The position numbers were made by a program, and so were the translations under genes. A stretch of 64,000 nucleotides of DNA. It comes from Gymnothorax reevesii (taxonomy: Eukaryota; Chordata; Actinopteri; Anguilliformes; Muraenidae). Positions within the stretch are counted from its first letter, which is position 1; every line of letters begins with the position of its first letter. The notes beneath the pieces are model-generated. The model was given only the letters and a program-made list of their open reading frames with translations. It ran no database searches and was not told where the DNA came from. Positions 9,832-22,134 of the stretch are shown in pieces. The stretch spans positions 29,063,001 through 29,127,000 of the forward strand of contig CM056574.1 in NCBI GenBank assembly GCA_029721435.1, in the 5' to 3' direction.

Positions 9832-12800
9832 ATCTCGGGTGTAAGGGAGATTGGTTCAAGCGGCTCATCAGGTTCACAAACACTTGGAAGACATTCTTTA
9901 TGAAATGATTACTTGTCTTATTGTGTACTTAACGGCAAGGATGGACAACAACCCAGCGAAGGGGAAACAGACTTGGAATCTAAATACACACAACAATAAT
10001 TAAACTTAGAAAACAAGCGAGGGGAAGAGCTAAACACAAGACAACACTAAAATAATGAGAACCAAGTTGGGAACGTGGAGGAGAAACTGAAAAGGATGGC
10101 TGGATCGCCAAGGCAAACAATTAAGAAAAGCTGAGGACAGGGGTCAGTTAATTCCACTTGTCAAATTAGACTGAAATTATTTATAGTTTGCAGTGTTTTC
10201 CCTGGTTTATAATCATATTTTAACAATAAGGCACTTATTTTGTAAACAAAGTTTTGAAACGTACAAGAACTAATTGTCATGTTTGTTTAATTCTGTACAT
10301 TTAATTTGTGGCCTGGCACATCAAGGCCCTGTCAATTTTGCAGGAAAATATAAAATCCTTAGAGAAACGCTGAGCTACTTATAGGAAAATTACATTCTGG
10401 TCGATTCAAATTCCAGGAGTGTTCATCCATCTCCTCCTTCATTGTTGAAACTAAAAATCATTTGCAGATGAGAAAAAATAAAATATTGTGGATCTCCACA
10501 AACTGACTGCCTAAGGAAATGCACAATTAGTAATATTTAACCAAGCTCTTGGATTAATGTACATCTTCTGATACAGTTATGCAACTCAAAATCTCTCCTC
10601 TCAATTTTTGTGATGAGAACACAGAACACAAAACAATTTTATCAAAAAAAGGAATTTAAATAATCTTTTTTTTTTGACTGTTGACAGCTTTGTTGTTAAA
10701 ATGAACTCCCTGCAAAACATTCAAAAAGGTCTTTTTTCCTGCTGTTCATAGTTCTCATCAATGTGGAAGTAGTCGGCAGTTTAATGGCTTTTTCCTTGTC
10801 GCAGATAAAATAAAACAACATGAGGCTATTTAGTATGTAAAGGTCTTTGCTCCAACTAAACCCGATGTAACAAAGCATAAAGAATTCATTGACCCTGAGT
10901 TCCTTCTTAACGCTATATGTATTTAATACATAAATTCAGAAAGGTCACCACAGTTATTTGTGCACCATTTGTGCTTAAATTTTTGCACCTTTAAGAATTT
11001 AGCAAGATTATAAAGGCGATTGCCAAGTGGTGGCTGACAGAGGAGGAAAAAAAAGAAAATGAAACAACAAGATATGCAAAATTTTGAGACAGTTGCTCAC
11101 AGCCTTGTTCCTTGGGGACCCCAATTTATGCTGGTTTTCAATTCAATTAAGGTTGCAACTGCCAAACAGTTTGTTTTCCATAATAAGGAGCTGCCTCATG
11201 CCCAGAGTGATTGTTTACCCTCCAAAGTCACATTATGCATCCCACACAGGTCTAAAAAAATTTAAATATTCACATGGTGGTCGTTGTGACTTACACAGAA
11301 AAAAATGCACAGAAAACAAGCAGACAAATCAATATTTTTTTCATGAAACATATTGACACATTTGAAGATTGTCTTTTCAATTCTTTGTTTCCTAACATAT
11401 GGTCAGCTTCAGAAGGCACGTGTCCACAGTGTTTACAGTTAGAGGCATATTGACTAAAAAGAGTGTGATCCTCAATACCAACTGTGTTTTGGACCCCTTA
11501 AATTCATGCTGTCTCAGATCATTTGGCAATTTTGAAACAGATGTGCAGCGCCATAGATTTCTGTACTCCATCCTTTCCATGTCTATATCTTACCATTTGA
11601 ACCTCCCAGCAATGAGAAAAGTCCTGCAAATTGATCGACTGGCAATTCCACCATTCCACCACCATGGCCTGATTTAGACAGCAATGTGACCACGTAGCTG
11701 TGGGAAACAGCATAGAGACACTTTATCACTGTGAGAAACAGTTGAGAGTCACTGCATTACTTTTAGAAACTGCACACAGACACTGTGTGACACTGTGTTT
11801 TGTTGTTCAGTGCAAGATTGGAAATCATCTGCTTTTGATGATCAATCTAACTGAAGTAGTCGGTGAAAATCGAAACCAGCGCATCCTGTGACCTTGTATG
11901 ACCATGGGTGACCACCACCTCCAACATTTTACATGAAAGAGAAAGCAAGACAGAGGAAAAGCTCATTTTTGCTCACTTTTGTATCGCTTCATTTACTAAA
12001 AATAAAGACAGACAAGCACCTGCCGGCTACTCCACTATGGACACACTACCCAAGGGTGCAGGAGTTTCACTCTCAGTTTCACTCTCAAAGGAATGATTTT
12101 ACTTTAACACAGATGACTCCTTTTGACATATTAACGCTCATTAGGATGCTAGCGTACCTCACTACGAGCTCTCAGACTGAGGTGGAATGCATTGTGTTGG
12201 GACAACTGCATGTGACCTTTCTCAAGAGCTGCAAGAACATCTGACTGAAGGGCACAGAAGATGTCAGTATGAGAGCGACCAGAAAAATATCTCCATCCTT
12301 CTCCGTCACCCCCGTCCCCTTCCTAGAATTCTCTGATGTGATGGAAATCTCCCTGCAAGGATCTGAGGCACAAGACAAGTGGGTTATGAATATAAATGTC
12401 AAATCCACAGCAGGGGCAGCCTGGAGTGAATGGAAAACGTGCTCATTTGTTCTGATAGAATAAGTGCACTGACATTTGGGCTCAGCTGGGAAAGAGAAAA
12501 ACACTGACCAGTCTCTTGGAGACTGACAGAACTCGTGCCACGAACATTCCCGAGCATACTGCCCATCACGCACACTCATTGCTCCGTACACAAAACGCCA
12601 GCTCACAAGTGGGTGCTCCCTACTTTCCACTGGTAATGTGGCTTGTAGCCATCATGCGAGCAGAGGAAATCAAAATCCAACATATTTGTCCTTTACACTC
12701 TCTCCATTCATCTCATCTTAGCGTCTGTTTAAAGACAGTTTAATTTTTATTCAAACCTACCTTTAATTTCATCAACAGTGACACATTAATAATGCCTTGA

Positions 12801-13771
12801 TCATTCACTTTTTATTGCTCTAATCTAGTCATATTGATTATTATTGTTGCCCCAGGACAAAGTCGGGGCTACTAAGGATTTGGCCTCGTCACACGTCTGC
12901 CGCTGCCTTTGAGATTTCCTTTGTCAATGCTCTACAAGCCACAATTTTAAAAAGCTATTTATTTTATATTTGGTGTATATGGGCAGTGGTTAGGACATGG
13001 CGCCCATCGATTTTGGTTGCCACGGTAACATAATTCACCAAATAATAGACAATTTTGTGTCAAAAACAAGCCAATATGAAAAATGTGGGCAATCAGGGGC
13101 TACACCTTGCTAGTCTGAAATGGTTAGATATAATTGGTCATTTATATTTGATTTCAGTACTCTAGAAAGTACATTCGTAAATGATTTGCTCAAAAGAACC
13201 TGCCAAGTTTCTTTGATCTTGTACTCTGAATACCAAACTTTAAAATGACCAAAATAGCAAGATCATTTTCTCAAAATAGTCCAACAGACCTAACACAAAA
13301 GACTCACAAAGAATAACTATCCAACAACACTAGAAGCAAGGCTCGAACTATTCCTGCGCTACTGCAGAGAGCAGGAGTGAAAAATAATACAAACAAGTAG
13401 ACGATAAACTGTCACACAGACAGACAGGTTCTGTAACAGGAAATGGGTAAACACAGAGTGAAGGATCTGCACAGGAAGCACAGTTGTGCAAATAGAGCTC
13501 TGTCCCAAGACATATTTCTTGTGTGGTTGACTAGGAAAATGAACATTCTCCCCACAGCAAGCTCTCCTATGTTGCTGAGAGAATACATCAGGACCATGGA
13601 CAGCCGCCAGGAGCGCAACTGGAGCTGTGACTGTCGAGTTCAGGCCTGCAGACAATAGCTGGGAGATCAGGCAGAGATCTGACAGTGACATCATGAACAT
13701 TCAAGAAACAATGAACGTAACGCTATGAATCAATTTACAAACGATATGAAACAATATGGCCACTAAGTTGT
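9832..13771. other. About 3.9 kb of AT-rich DNA, nothing recognised
   Basis: Many short frames on both strands (longest minus 12172-12630, 152 codons), none with a recognisable domain. 11.9-12.7 kb is slightly richer in G+C but gives no protein match I recognise. Probably intronic or intergenic. Confidence 0.5.
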
Positions 13772-14590
13772 GTACACTGCCAGTTCAAAAAAAATTGCAT
13801 GCTATAATATTTTGTCAGGCAACCTATAGCTTTGATCACAGCACACAGTTGTTGTGTTACCGTTGCAACAATCTTACGCAATGATACAACATTTATTTTC
13901 AGCCAGATTTGCAGTCATTCTTATTTAGCGATAACGCTGTCTGTCTGTCCGTCCGTCCGTCCGTAATCATTTCGTTTCCGGGACAGAACTCAAAAACCGT
14001 TCAATATTTCTTCACGAAATTTGATGTGCAGATCTGATATATCATGTAGATGTGCCTTTTGGTATTTAGGAATTTCTTCAGCAGTTAATCCATGAATGTG
14101 GGGGGCCGGGGGGATACGCCATTGCCAGATGGCTCTTGTTGTCCAAGTTATTGTTTTGATAATGGGTGAGCCTAACCACGCACAAACCATTACACCTTGT
14201 CCACCACATCCCAAAGACTTACAATTGGTTATGGTCCAGACTCAGACGTGGCTAATTCATGCATAAAAATGATTCCTTAAACTAAATGAACGACTTTCTC
14301 ACAATTTGAGCCCGACGAATCTTGGTATTGTTATCCTGGAATGGGCCTGAGCCATCAGGGATTAGAGAGTCCATTGTGGAGTTTCTGGTCATTCAGTACA
14401 TTCAGTAGTCTTCTGAATTCATTTTATTGCTTCAGAACAGTGCTGAGCCTAGACCTGACTATTTAAAGTGACCAATGATCATAAATAACACTGCATAAAT
14501 AACACGAGGGGTGCAACGCTTTACGGGCTTCCCTTACCCTAACATGCCCATCACTCTGGAATCTGAAACCTAGACTCATTAAAGCACATA
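13772..14590 (-). pseudogene. Tc1-like transposon relic, split by an inserted block
   Basis: Starts near CACTGCCAGTTCAAAAAAA, then TAGCTTTGATCACAGCACAC. After an insertion it continues with CACATCCCAAAGACTTACAA, CTCACAATTTGAGCCCGACG, ATCCTGGAATGGGCCTGAGC and CCCATCACTCTGGAATCTGA. These are in the order and orientation of a widespread fish Tc1-like transposase on the minus strand, with many stops. The right terminal repeat was not found. The 13930-14195 segment does not belong to the family and separates the two halves. Confidence 0.6.
13930..14195. repeat. Inserted block with (CTGT)n(CCGT)n microsatellite
   Basis: Begins in CTGTCTGTCTGTCCGTCCGTC at about 13938-13964, then a unique stretch (TTTCGTTTCCGGGACAGAAC and following). 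It interrupts the Tc1-like relic. No terminal repeats or target duplication are clear, so its class is unknown. Confidence 0.45.
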
Positions 14591-15339
14591 AATTGTAAAA
14601 GGTGAAATAGAACAAACTATTCTCTTAGGTTGTAAACAGCAAGTGTGAATGAATCATAATACATGCTCCATGGATCTAAAAATCAACTGCTTTATGGAAA
14701 TTCATATAGTAAAGAGTCTTTGCCGCACTGCTGATTATATATTATTCAAAATCTCCTTTATGGCAATGATGTAGTAACCTTCCCCCTTAATTTAGTCCAT
14801 TTCCCACCTCTCTCTCTTGCGCACACACAAATGGTAATAATATAACTTTTCTACACGTACTAAAGTAACATCAAAAGATGTAACTAGGGCCTTACTCCAT
14901 ACATGTACAGGGATAACTTACTTACCCAGATTAGTTTTTTGATGTTTTGAAATAAAGTGAGGATATCTGGTTGAATAGAACCACTGCACAATTTATCAGT
15001 CAAGTTGAAATGGAAAAAAATAAAGGTTTTAGCTTGCTGCATTTCCAACATCACTACTCCTAATAAATAAGCATGAAAAATGGGAGAGGGAATAACATTC
15101 TGATAACATTTGAAGCATGTAAATCTATTATCTGTGTGATTCAGTTATTGACTATTCATGTAAACAGACTATTTGAAATTTAACTGGAATAAATTAATCC
15201 AGAATGACTCAATAGTGTGCCTATAATCGCAGCTGGTGATTTACTAATATGAGCCAATGATTTCTCTGTGGAAAACCTTTGGTTGAAACCAGACTATAAC
15301 TAAATAGTCGTTGTAGCGCAATATAGGGTCTGCAAAGAC
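14591..15339. other. AT-rich interval, nothing recognised
   Basis: No domain-bearing frame or repeat terminus recognised. Confidence 0.5.
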
Positions 15340-15342
15340 TAA

Positions 15343-16591
15343 AGCCCAGTTCAGACCAAAGATTCGCAACACGACGAGGCCGTTTAAGAACGATGCAGGG
15401 AGGAGTCACAGCAGTGTGAACTGGCCCGTCTCAGCTAGTTGCAAGCCAGCTGATGGCATCGCCAGAGATTCAGCTGGTATCGGCAGTAACAAATTATCAG
15501 CTGGTCGGAACTGCGCCAAGAATAACCAAGAGAAATTCACTAAAGAGGGCAGGTCTCCCGTTCGTCGAAGCACCCACAGATCAGTAGCGCAGCCAGAACT
15601 TAAAATTGCGTGGGCAATGAACATCTCTTTAAAACAATTATCAGTTCTGACTCGATAACTATGCCTTCAATCTGAAAACACTCCACACTATCAGGTGTTA
15701 GTTATTCACCTCGTTCAGGCAAAACGACAATCATTCATTGGGACGCGAAATTTTACGCATTTCAAATCTCTGTCTTTGGTTCAACTTGAATAATTCAATC
15801 GATCATGAATCACAGGTTTGATTGCCTAATGAGCCAAAAAGCTAGCGCAGAAGTTCCAGAGCAGTTTACGTCTTGAAAAGTATCATTAAAGGTATTAAAG
15901 TAAGTACAACTTATGAGTAACTTATTTTTCTGAACTGAGTTATGCCTATTGATAAGTCGCCCTAAGATCGCATCAGGAAAGAAGCCGTGTCTTTAATTGC
16001 CTATTGATTATTCATATAAATGGAAATAGCATAAACAAAGGAAAATGGCAGAAAACAAGTTAGGTATAATTATTGTAGTAAAGCAATGTTGTGTGCCCGC
16101 TCAATTTTCAGGTGTGGCTACGCCACTGATTTGAAATGCACAAAATTGCGCATCCAAATGAATGATTGTCGTTTTGCCTGAACGAGGAGAACAAGCAACA
16201 TCTGATAGTGCAGAGTGTTTTCGGATTGAATGTATAGTTAATTAGAAAAAATGACAGCAATCGAGTTAGAACGAAAAAATGTTTTAATGAGATGTTTAGT
16301 ACCCATCAAATTTTAAGTCCCGCCTTTGCCATTACGATGGACGGCTCCAAATTCTCGCCCCTTTCTTGTTTTGTGTGTCCTCGCCCTTTTATAATAGCAA
16401 CTCGAAACGAGGCCTGAAAAGCCGGTAGTGACAACTGAAGCACAGAGAGTTGTTGCTGTAGAAACGATACACCGTCTCATCTCGTTGCATCGGTGCGAAC
16501 TGGCAGGTTTCAAAACGTCACAGACCGACGTGTCGCAAGTATTTGTAAGTCTCAGCCCATCTCGTCGCGAATCTTTGGTCTAAACTGGGCT
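15343..16591. mobile_element. Non-autonomous DNA transposon with TAA target duplication
   Basis: Left end AGCCCAGTTCAGACCAAAGA (15343) and right end TCTTTGGTCTAAACTGGGCT (to 16591) are inverted repeats about 30 bp long, continuing into ATTCGC and CGACGAG. Both sides are flanked by TAA (15340-15342, 16592-16594), the three-base TWA-type target duplication of PIF/Harbinger and related elements. There is no transposase inside. The centre holds another inverted-repeat element (15666-16230). Confidence 0.8.
15666..16230. mobile_element. Nested long-inverted-repeat element
   Basis: Left arm 15666-15768 starts TTCAATCTGAAAACACTC; right arm 16128-16230 ends GAGTGTTTTCGGATTGAA. About 100 bp of the arms align, including CTCGTTCAGGCAAAACGACA. 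It sits inside the TAA-flanked element, so it either inserted later or forms a second inverted layer of it. No flanking duplication was found. Confidence 0.7.
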
Positions 16592-16594
16592 TAA

Positions 16595-18350
16595 TTCTGT
16601 CAGAAATATTAAACATATTAACAATACACTTTTGTCACGTCCCTGCCTAGCAGCCCGGTGACCACACCCCCATCTGCAATTAATTACACCTGTAGCTTGA
16701 AAGTACTTGCCTGCATTTGTCTTGAGTGAGATAAAACTGGCGTGTCGTAGACATTGTGTGAATGCCTTCTGTGTCTCCTCCCATTCAGCGACTGGCTTGT
16801 CTATTAAAAGTGATGTCTCGCTTTGATTGGTTTCCGACTCGCATGCTCTCCTCATCTCCCGCTGTCGTTTAATAGTTACTTCTTGTGTTTGTGTGGCGTA
16901 TTTTTAATCCCTCTTTTGAGTTACACGTTTCTGAATTGAAATTTGATAGAAGCGCTCAGAACCAGTTAGTATTTACCAGTAAAACTTTGTCTTTAGAAAG
17001 TAAAGCCTAACCATATACGCACATGCTAGTAATTAACACAAGCTTCTTTCCTTGTTTAGTTCATTTGAACAAAGACCCAAACCTTTCTCAGGGTCTGCAA
17101 GATTGGGAACATGTTCCTGTTAATCCTTTCCCAATCTTTCCTCTTACCAGTTTATTAGCCACAAGCTCTTTCTACAGTCATCAGGATTGGAATGCAGTTC
17201 TCCAAGCTACTCCCTCCTGCCTTCTGACAGCGCCAGTAGTATGTTAGTCATTGGCTGCGTATGTTGCTTTAATGGGGCGTGCCTAAGCCCCCACTCAGTG
17301 TTATGTCTTCCTTCCACAGTTTATCATATTTCGGGTCTATCGTACTTTGTAGATTTCTACTTTGCTTGAGTAAAACAATCCTCACATTAACTTCAGCCTG
17401 GTTGTGATTTATTCTCAATTACTGGTGCAGTTTGACTTTTACAAAGAGTGCACTCCACTTGGCAGTCATCCTGGAAAGCCACTGGCTAGAAATTGGCAAG
17501 GCCTACACTGCTTTGCCCATTATATCTCCACTGGGCACTGTGCACTGGGCTCCGTTCCAAGGGCGTAGCAGCAATTTCAAAATATGGGTGTTTTCGGGGC
17601 GGGATGTGAACACCACAGCCCCTGTCCTCTGCCCCCACTCCAGTCTCCACAAAAAGCCAAATTAAAATGAATGCCAAGCATGACATCATTTTCTTTCTTT
17701 CCCATTGCCAAAGAAAAAACCATTAGCTTAACTAAATACTGGCTTATATACTAAAGTTGAATCTCCGTTAGGAGGGGGACTGCACCTATTTAGGTTTTTT
17801 TCTGTTAAATTTTGGATGGAACTTAGCGCCTGACGACAGGTCTGTGATATGCACACAGTGCTGGCCTGATCAAGCTGTCTGTGGAAATAATGTTAAGAAA
17901 AATGCACTGAACAAATATTCCTATAACGGAGCATTCCTGAGTCAGCACAAGTTGCAGTGCAGATCAGTGCACAGTGTAAAAAAGTTTTTAAAAGAATGCA
18001 ATAGATTGTGCCTTTGATAAGTTGTGTAAATAAGAGGTCATGGACTGTTACAGTCGATATTCGCAGCTTGAATTTTGCTTTCAGAATTCCTTTCAACGTT
18101 CCGTAGTTCATTGTTTGTTTTTCAAAACGTTAATACAATTTTTTTACACTTTGAAAGTTTGTGATATGATTCTGCCTGGCAAGACAGGTGAATGGAATTT
18201 GGCTGCTAATTAAGCTCTGACTAGGAAATTGAAAGTTAATTACTGTGTCTTGCACCCAATTATCAGGCAAACAAAAGCTGAGAGTTAAAGATGGGAGAGT
18301 AGAATAGTAGTGATGATGGCAACAACCTAGTTTTCAGTTTTATTTATATA
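16595..18350. other. Interval without recognised genes
   Basis: A TGTCACGTCC motif at 16633 looks LTR-like, but no matching end or duplication was found. 17.0-17.7 kb holds modest open frames on both strands without domains. Confidence 0.4.
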
Positions 18351-18354
18351 GTTT

Positions 18355-18379
18355 ATTTTATATATATATATATATATAC
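18355..18379. repeat. (TA)n microsatellite
   Basis: A run of TA dinucleotides about 22 bp long. Confidence 0.9.
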
Positions 18380-18674
18380 AGCACACCATTATATCAAATG
18401 TCAATATTTGGGGATTAAATTGCCATCAAGATCTGAACAAGCACACCTGTGTGCGGCAAGCTTATAAATACAGCGCCGGTGCGCCTGTACGTAATGGAAC
18501 AACAAGGATCCAGCAACGCTTGGAGCTTTGGACGTCCTCGCACGTGTCGTCGCAGATTACGACGACAACAGCGGTGATCCCGGATACGGTGGGGGAATCA
18601 GGAGGGAGCGGGTGTTCCACGACCAACACGATCTGCTGGCCCATGATGATGACTGGCTGATCAGCCGATTTAGA

Positions 18675-18682
18675 CTCGCTAT
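18675..18682. repeat. 8-bp target duplication, left copy
   Basis: CTCGCTAT, repeated exactly at 20395-20402 on the other side of the hAT element. Eight bases is the hAT hallmark. Confidence 0.95.
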
Positions 18683-18989
18683 CAGGGGTGTAGTGGGCGT
18701 GGTACGCGGGGGTACGCCGTCCACTCACTTCTCCCGACGTGAGATATAAAAAAAAATCAAATATAAAATATCCTACAACTTAAACAAACCGGAGCTATTG
18801 GCAATGGTGAAAACAACCTGCATAGGCTTGTGAGATATCTCCATTACTGTCCCAGTACTGAGGGGAGGCGCACACAAACACCCACAATCCCACCTTCATA
18901 ATCGTCATCAACTTGAGACGATCAAAAAAAAAGAAAAAACTAGAACGAGGACGTAATGTACCATATGCTGTGCATTGGATTTAGCCCTA

Positions 18990-19793
18990 ATGCATGACAC
19001 GCTACATGAGTTAGCTCTGCTGTCAGAATGTTTGCAAAAACGCGCTGCATCAGTGCCCTACGCAGACAAACTGATTAAACGTAGCATTCGATTCATTGAT
19101 GCAATGGGAGAACGACCTGAGCCAAAAGTCCTTGCTGCTGAAATCGCATTGTCAACAGGCAGATTTGGTTCCGTTGGGCTTACAGACAATGCAAAAATTC
19201 TTTCCATAAACCGACAACAGTTTCTTAGAAGCCTAAGCAACAATATAAGCCATCGCATGTTCACCACTGTATCATCTAGACGAGCAAATGCCCAGGACGA
19301 GTCGGACTATGTTCAGTTGATTAAGAAACTTAATGTTCTGGAGCGGGGGAACTGGCCATCTGCGCAAGATATGCCGCCTGGCTTTGGAGAGACCGAAATA
19401 GCTGCACTTTGCCAACGTTTTCGACTACACATCGCGAGTGCAATCAATGGATTTAGGGATTTCATTGAGAGCTCTGGGGATGACGGTGACACACCTGCGA
19501 ATCTGAGGCCTTCAATGAACTGCACGAAACTCATTCCATGCTGCACTGCAGAGTGCAAAAGGGGATTCAGCCAAATGAATCTTATAATCACCCCGATCCG
19601 CACAAGGTTGCTGATTGAAAGGGTATCTGCTTTGATGTTCATCAAGCTACATGGACCACCGATGAAACAGTGGGACCCGACAAGCTGCGTGACCACTTGG
19701 TTGCGATGCCATCGCTCGGCTGAAGACAGGAGAACAAGACCAGCCACCGAAACCCGCAGCGAACCTCCTGACCCGGTGTGGCGATTTCTTTGA
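18990..19793 (+). CDS. hAT transposase C-terminal fragment with dimerisation region
   Basis: 267 codons from the first ATG at 18990. The C-terminal half contains ECKRGFSQMN, RTRLLIERVSALMF, GPPMKQWDP and WLRCHRSAEDRR, the hAT dimerisation region of the type seen in KIAA1586/ZBED-like proteins. The zinc-finger N-terminus and most of the RNase H-like catalytic core are missing, so it cannot transpose by itself; the terminal repeats might still be mobilised in trans. An acceptor-like sequence (ATTTAG) just upstream suggests this is a terminal exon. Confidence 0.85.
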   Translation: MHDTLHELALLSECLQKRAASVPYADKLIKRSIRFIDAMGERPEPKVLAAEIALSTGRFGSVGLTDNAKILSINRQQFLRSLSNNISHRMFTTVSSRRANAQDESDYVQLIKKLNVLERGNWPSAQDMPPGFGETEIAALCQRFRLHIASAINGFRDFIESSGDDGDTPANLRPSMNCTKLIPCCTAECKRGFSQMNLIITPIRTRLLIERVSALMFIKLHGPPMKQWDPTSCVTTWLRCHRSAEDRRTRPATETRSEPPDPVWRFL

Positions 19794-20312
19794 CAGTCAA
19801 TGAAAACATCAAATGTAAGTTACTCTGATGTGTTTTTTTTTCTTTTTTGTTTTTGCTTTCGAGGCAGCGCCGTCTGCGGGTTATTGAAATGTTTGTTGAT
19901 CATTGAAGTTCTAATGCGAGTTATGCTTAATAACGTTGGCCTGTGATTTTGAATAGCCTTACAAGCACAATATGACGACCCATAATTTTGGAGTAGTAAA
20001 ACATTAAATGTGATACTTTGGTGATTTGTAAGCCGAATTTTTGAGTTATCTGAAGATTTCGTTCACACACGACGCCATCTGCTCAAATGTGTTGTAGCCT
20101 ATGATTGATGTTCTGTATGCGATTATGAATGGCGTTAATATTAATAGCATAATTCCGCATCATTTTTGAGTAAAAAAAACATCAAATATTACTGCTTTTT
20201 ACTGGGCCGGCGGCTTTATGTTTGTACTGAAAGTCAGTTGTTTTGAATAAACAAACAGTCTATAGCCTGTGACACCTGAGTGTATTTCAGCAAGTTGAGT
20301 AGCTTTTTTTTT

Positions 20313-20330
20313 GGGGGGGGGGGGGGGGGG
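20313..20330. repeat. G18 homopolymer after a T tract
   Basis: Eighteen consecutive G within the hAT element. Could fold as a G-quadruplex and is a likely length-polymorphic or misassembled spot. Confidence 0.9.
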
Positions 20331-21612
20331 TATTTCACATCCATGGCGTCACAAATCCGGTACACCCACTTAAAAAATCCCCACTACACCACTGCTCGCT
20401 ATAGCCGTGCTCTTGGAGCTATGTGATGAACTGGGTCCGGCATTGGAAAGGCGCACCCACCGCACCCTTGCAATACCGGTACCAACACAGGCAGGTCCAC
20501 GGACCACATACAGGATTACGTGGAATAATGAGGCCAATGGAAGCACTCTAATAATGAACTGTAATGATGAATTTGCTGTTTCCATTTTGACAGGCTGACG
20601 TGATCCACATGATTTGGCACAGGTATTAACCACACTGGGTTTCCTGGGAACTGGAACTTACCAACTAGCCGACAGGTGTGTATGATAACATTAACATTAA
20701 CTTGTTCACCCTTGTAGCTGAAGCCCCTGCTGGGAATGAGCTAATCCTGCAACATCTCTTCCCTATAGGTCCAGGATATCACAGCCGTCACTGAGCGCCA
20801 TAATGCCTGAAGCCTGTGATGGCCTCATCAGGATGAGCGATCGGTTCATTCGGTTCCCTAATGCTGTGGAGGAGCAGGCCAACACTAAAAGGCAATTTGC
20901 AGCAATGTCCGATTTTCCTAATGCAACCGTAGCCATTGACTGTACTCACATCATGACTAGGGCACCATCGCTGAATTAATTCGTATATATGAACCGCAAA
21001 AATGAGCATACCCAATATCAATACCCAAATCATATGTGACTCCAACATGCTCAAAACGTATGTAGTGGCACAGTGGCCTGGCTCCACACATGATTCAGTC
21101 AATCTGACGCACAGCAGTGTGGGGGCGAGACTGTGGACAGGTGCTGCAAGTGATGGCTGGCTTCTTGGTGAGTGCATGTTGGCTACACAGTATACTCAAT
21201 CATTGAAAGCTGCTGCTTATAATCATCAGTTCAAGGCAGATACTAAACCCTGTCGTTGTGACTTACAGGTGATAGGGGATACTTCCTGAGGGAGTGGCTG
21301 TTAGTTCCCATCCTGGACCCACAGGGTGGCCAGGAAACTCATTATAATGAGGTCCATGCCAGTCCGCGCTGCGTTGAAGAGCACTGCCTGAATGCGTTGG
21401 GTGGTAGGCTCCTCTACCACCCGAAAAAGGTGTGCAGAATCATCTGGGCCTGTGCCATGCTGCACAATGTGGCAGCGAGGCGTGGGGTTGTGCTGCCACC
21501 GGGCCTCCCTCCACCCCAGCATGTGGACCCAGACCCACTGCCACCTTCTCGTCATGAGGGTTTTCAACGGGGACTAAAGGCACGAGCTGCGGTGATAGAG
21601 CGGCTGTAAAGC

Positions 21613-21665
21613 CGCCCCCACCTCACCCACCACCCCACCCCACCCCACCCCAACCAACCCCCTAC
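21613..21665. repeat. (CCCCA)n repeat
   Basis: C-rich tract of CCCCA/CCCAC units just after the Harbinger transposase stop. Confidence 0.8.
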
Positions 21666-21885
21666 CTCTCATGCTGAGCTAAAGAATGTGCGTATACAGC
21701 CTGTGAGTTCCTCAGTTTCAGTATTGCAAGAACCTTATATTTTATTTCTCGTACATTTGATTTCTGCAAGTTGAGACAGAAATAAATTCATGTATATCAA
21801 CCACGACATTGTTATTTTTGTTCCTCTATGAAACAGAAATCACACACCTCCTGCAATTGACAAAAGATTTGAAAAGAAGGTGCAT

Positions 21886-22134
21886 TTATCTTTTTATTGC
21901 CACAGTAAGCGCTGTGACCGCAGCTATGAGGGCCACAACTGCATCTGCGATGCGTTTCTGCCCAGAGATAATGCGCTGCAGTGCTGCAGCAATTGACACA
22001 TTACTTTCGTTTAGCTTGTTTAGCTGCTCCGCCACTGCACCGACTGCCGCCACCGTGTCCCTCTGGGCATGCACACTCTCAGAAATAGGGGTACTGCAGG
22101 AGTCCATTTCTGTTCCCCAAGGTACATTCAGCAC
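21886..22134 (-). pseudogene. Possible second Harbinger protein, C-terminal remnant
   Basis: An 82-codon frame on the minus strand, convergent with the transposase. It shows heptad-like AEQLNKLNESNVSIAAALQR followed by a hydrophobic VVALIAAVTALTVAIKR end. PIF/Harbinger elements normally encode a Myb/SANT-like DNA-binding partner on the opposite strand, whose C-terminus is often a coiled coil; position and strand fit, but the Myb part is absent. Identification is by context only. Confidence 0.4.

Larger units (their letters stand above)
18683..20394 (+). mobile_element. hAT transposon, internally deleted, 1712 bp
   Basis: Left end CAGGGGTGTAGTGG; the right end is the reverse complement of CAGTGGTGTAGTGG; exact CTCGCTAT duplications flank it. 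Inside is only the C-terminal part of a transposase. It sits within the Harbinger transposase frame. Near the right end is a T9G18 homopolymer junction (20304-20330). Confidence 0.95.
18528..21609 (+). pseudogene. PIF/Harbinger transposase, intron-containing, split by a hAT element
   Basis: Coding pieces run 18528-18682, 20403-about 20490, about 20617-20675, 20769-21167 and 21269-21609. The first encodes the entry region ending HDDDWLISRFRLAI. Later pieces carry the DDE nuclease: AIDCTH with the first Asp (20938-20940), WPGSTHDS with the second, and a VEEH segment where the catalytic Glu is expected; the residues after it look deleted. GT-AG introns at 20676-20768 and 21168-21268 restore frame across LADR and GWLLGDRGY. 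A hAT transposon occupies 18683-20394. A stop (SLN then TAA, near 20977) and a frameshift near 21000 show the gene is dead. The frame ends AAVIERL at 21609. Confidence 0.85.

Noticed and set aside
12172..12630. 152-codon minus-strand frame as a gene
   Set aside because: No domain, no plausible promoter or splice context, and an opposing frame of similar quality.
16633..17440. Possible solo LTR starting TGTCACGTCC
   Set aside because: No CA end with a copy of the preceding ACTTT was found; downstream ACTTT sites do not follow CA.
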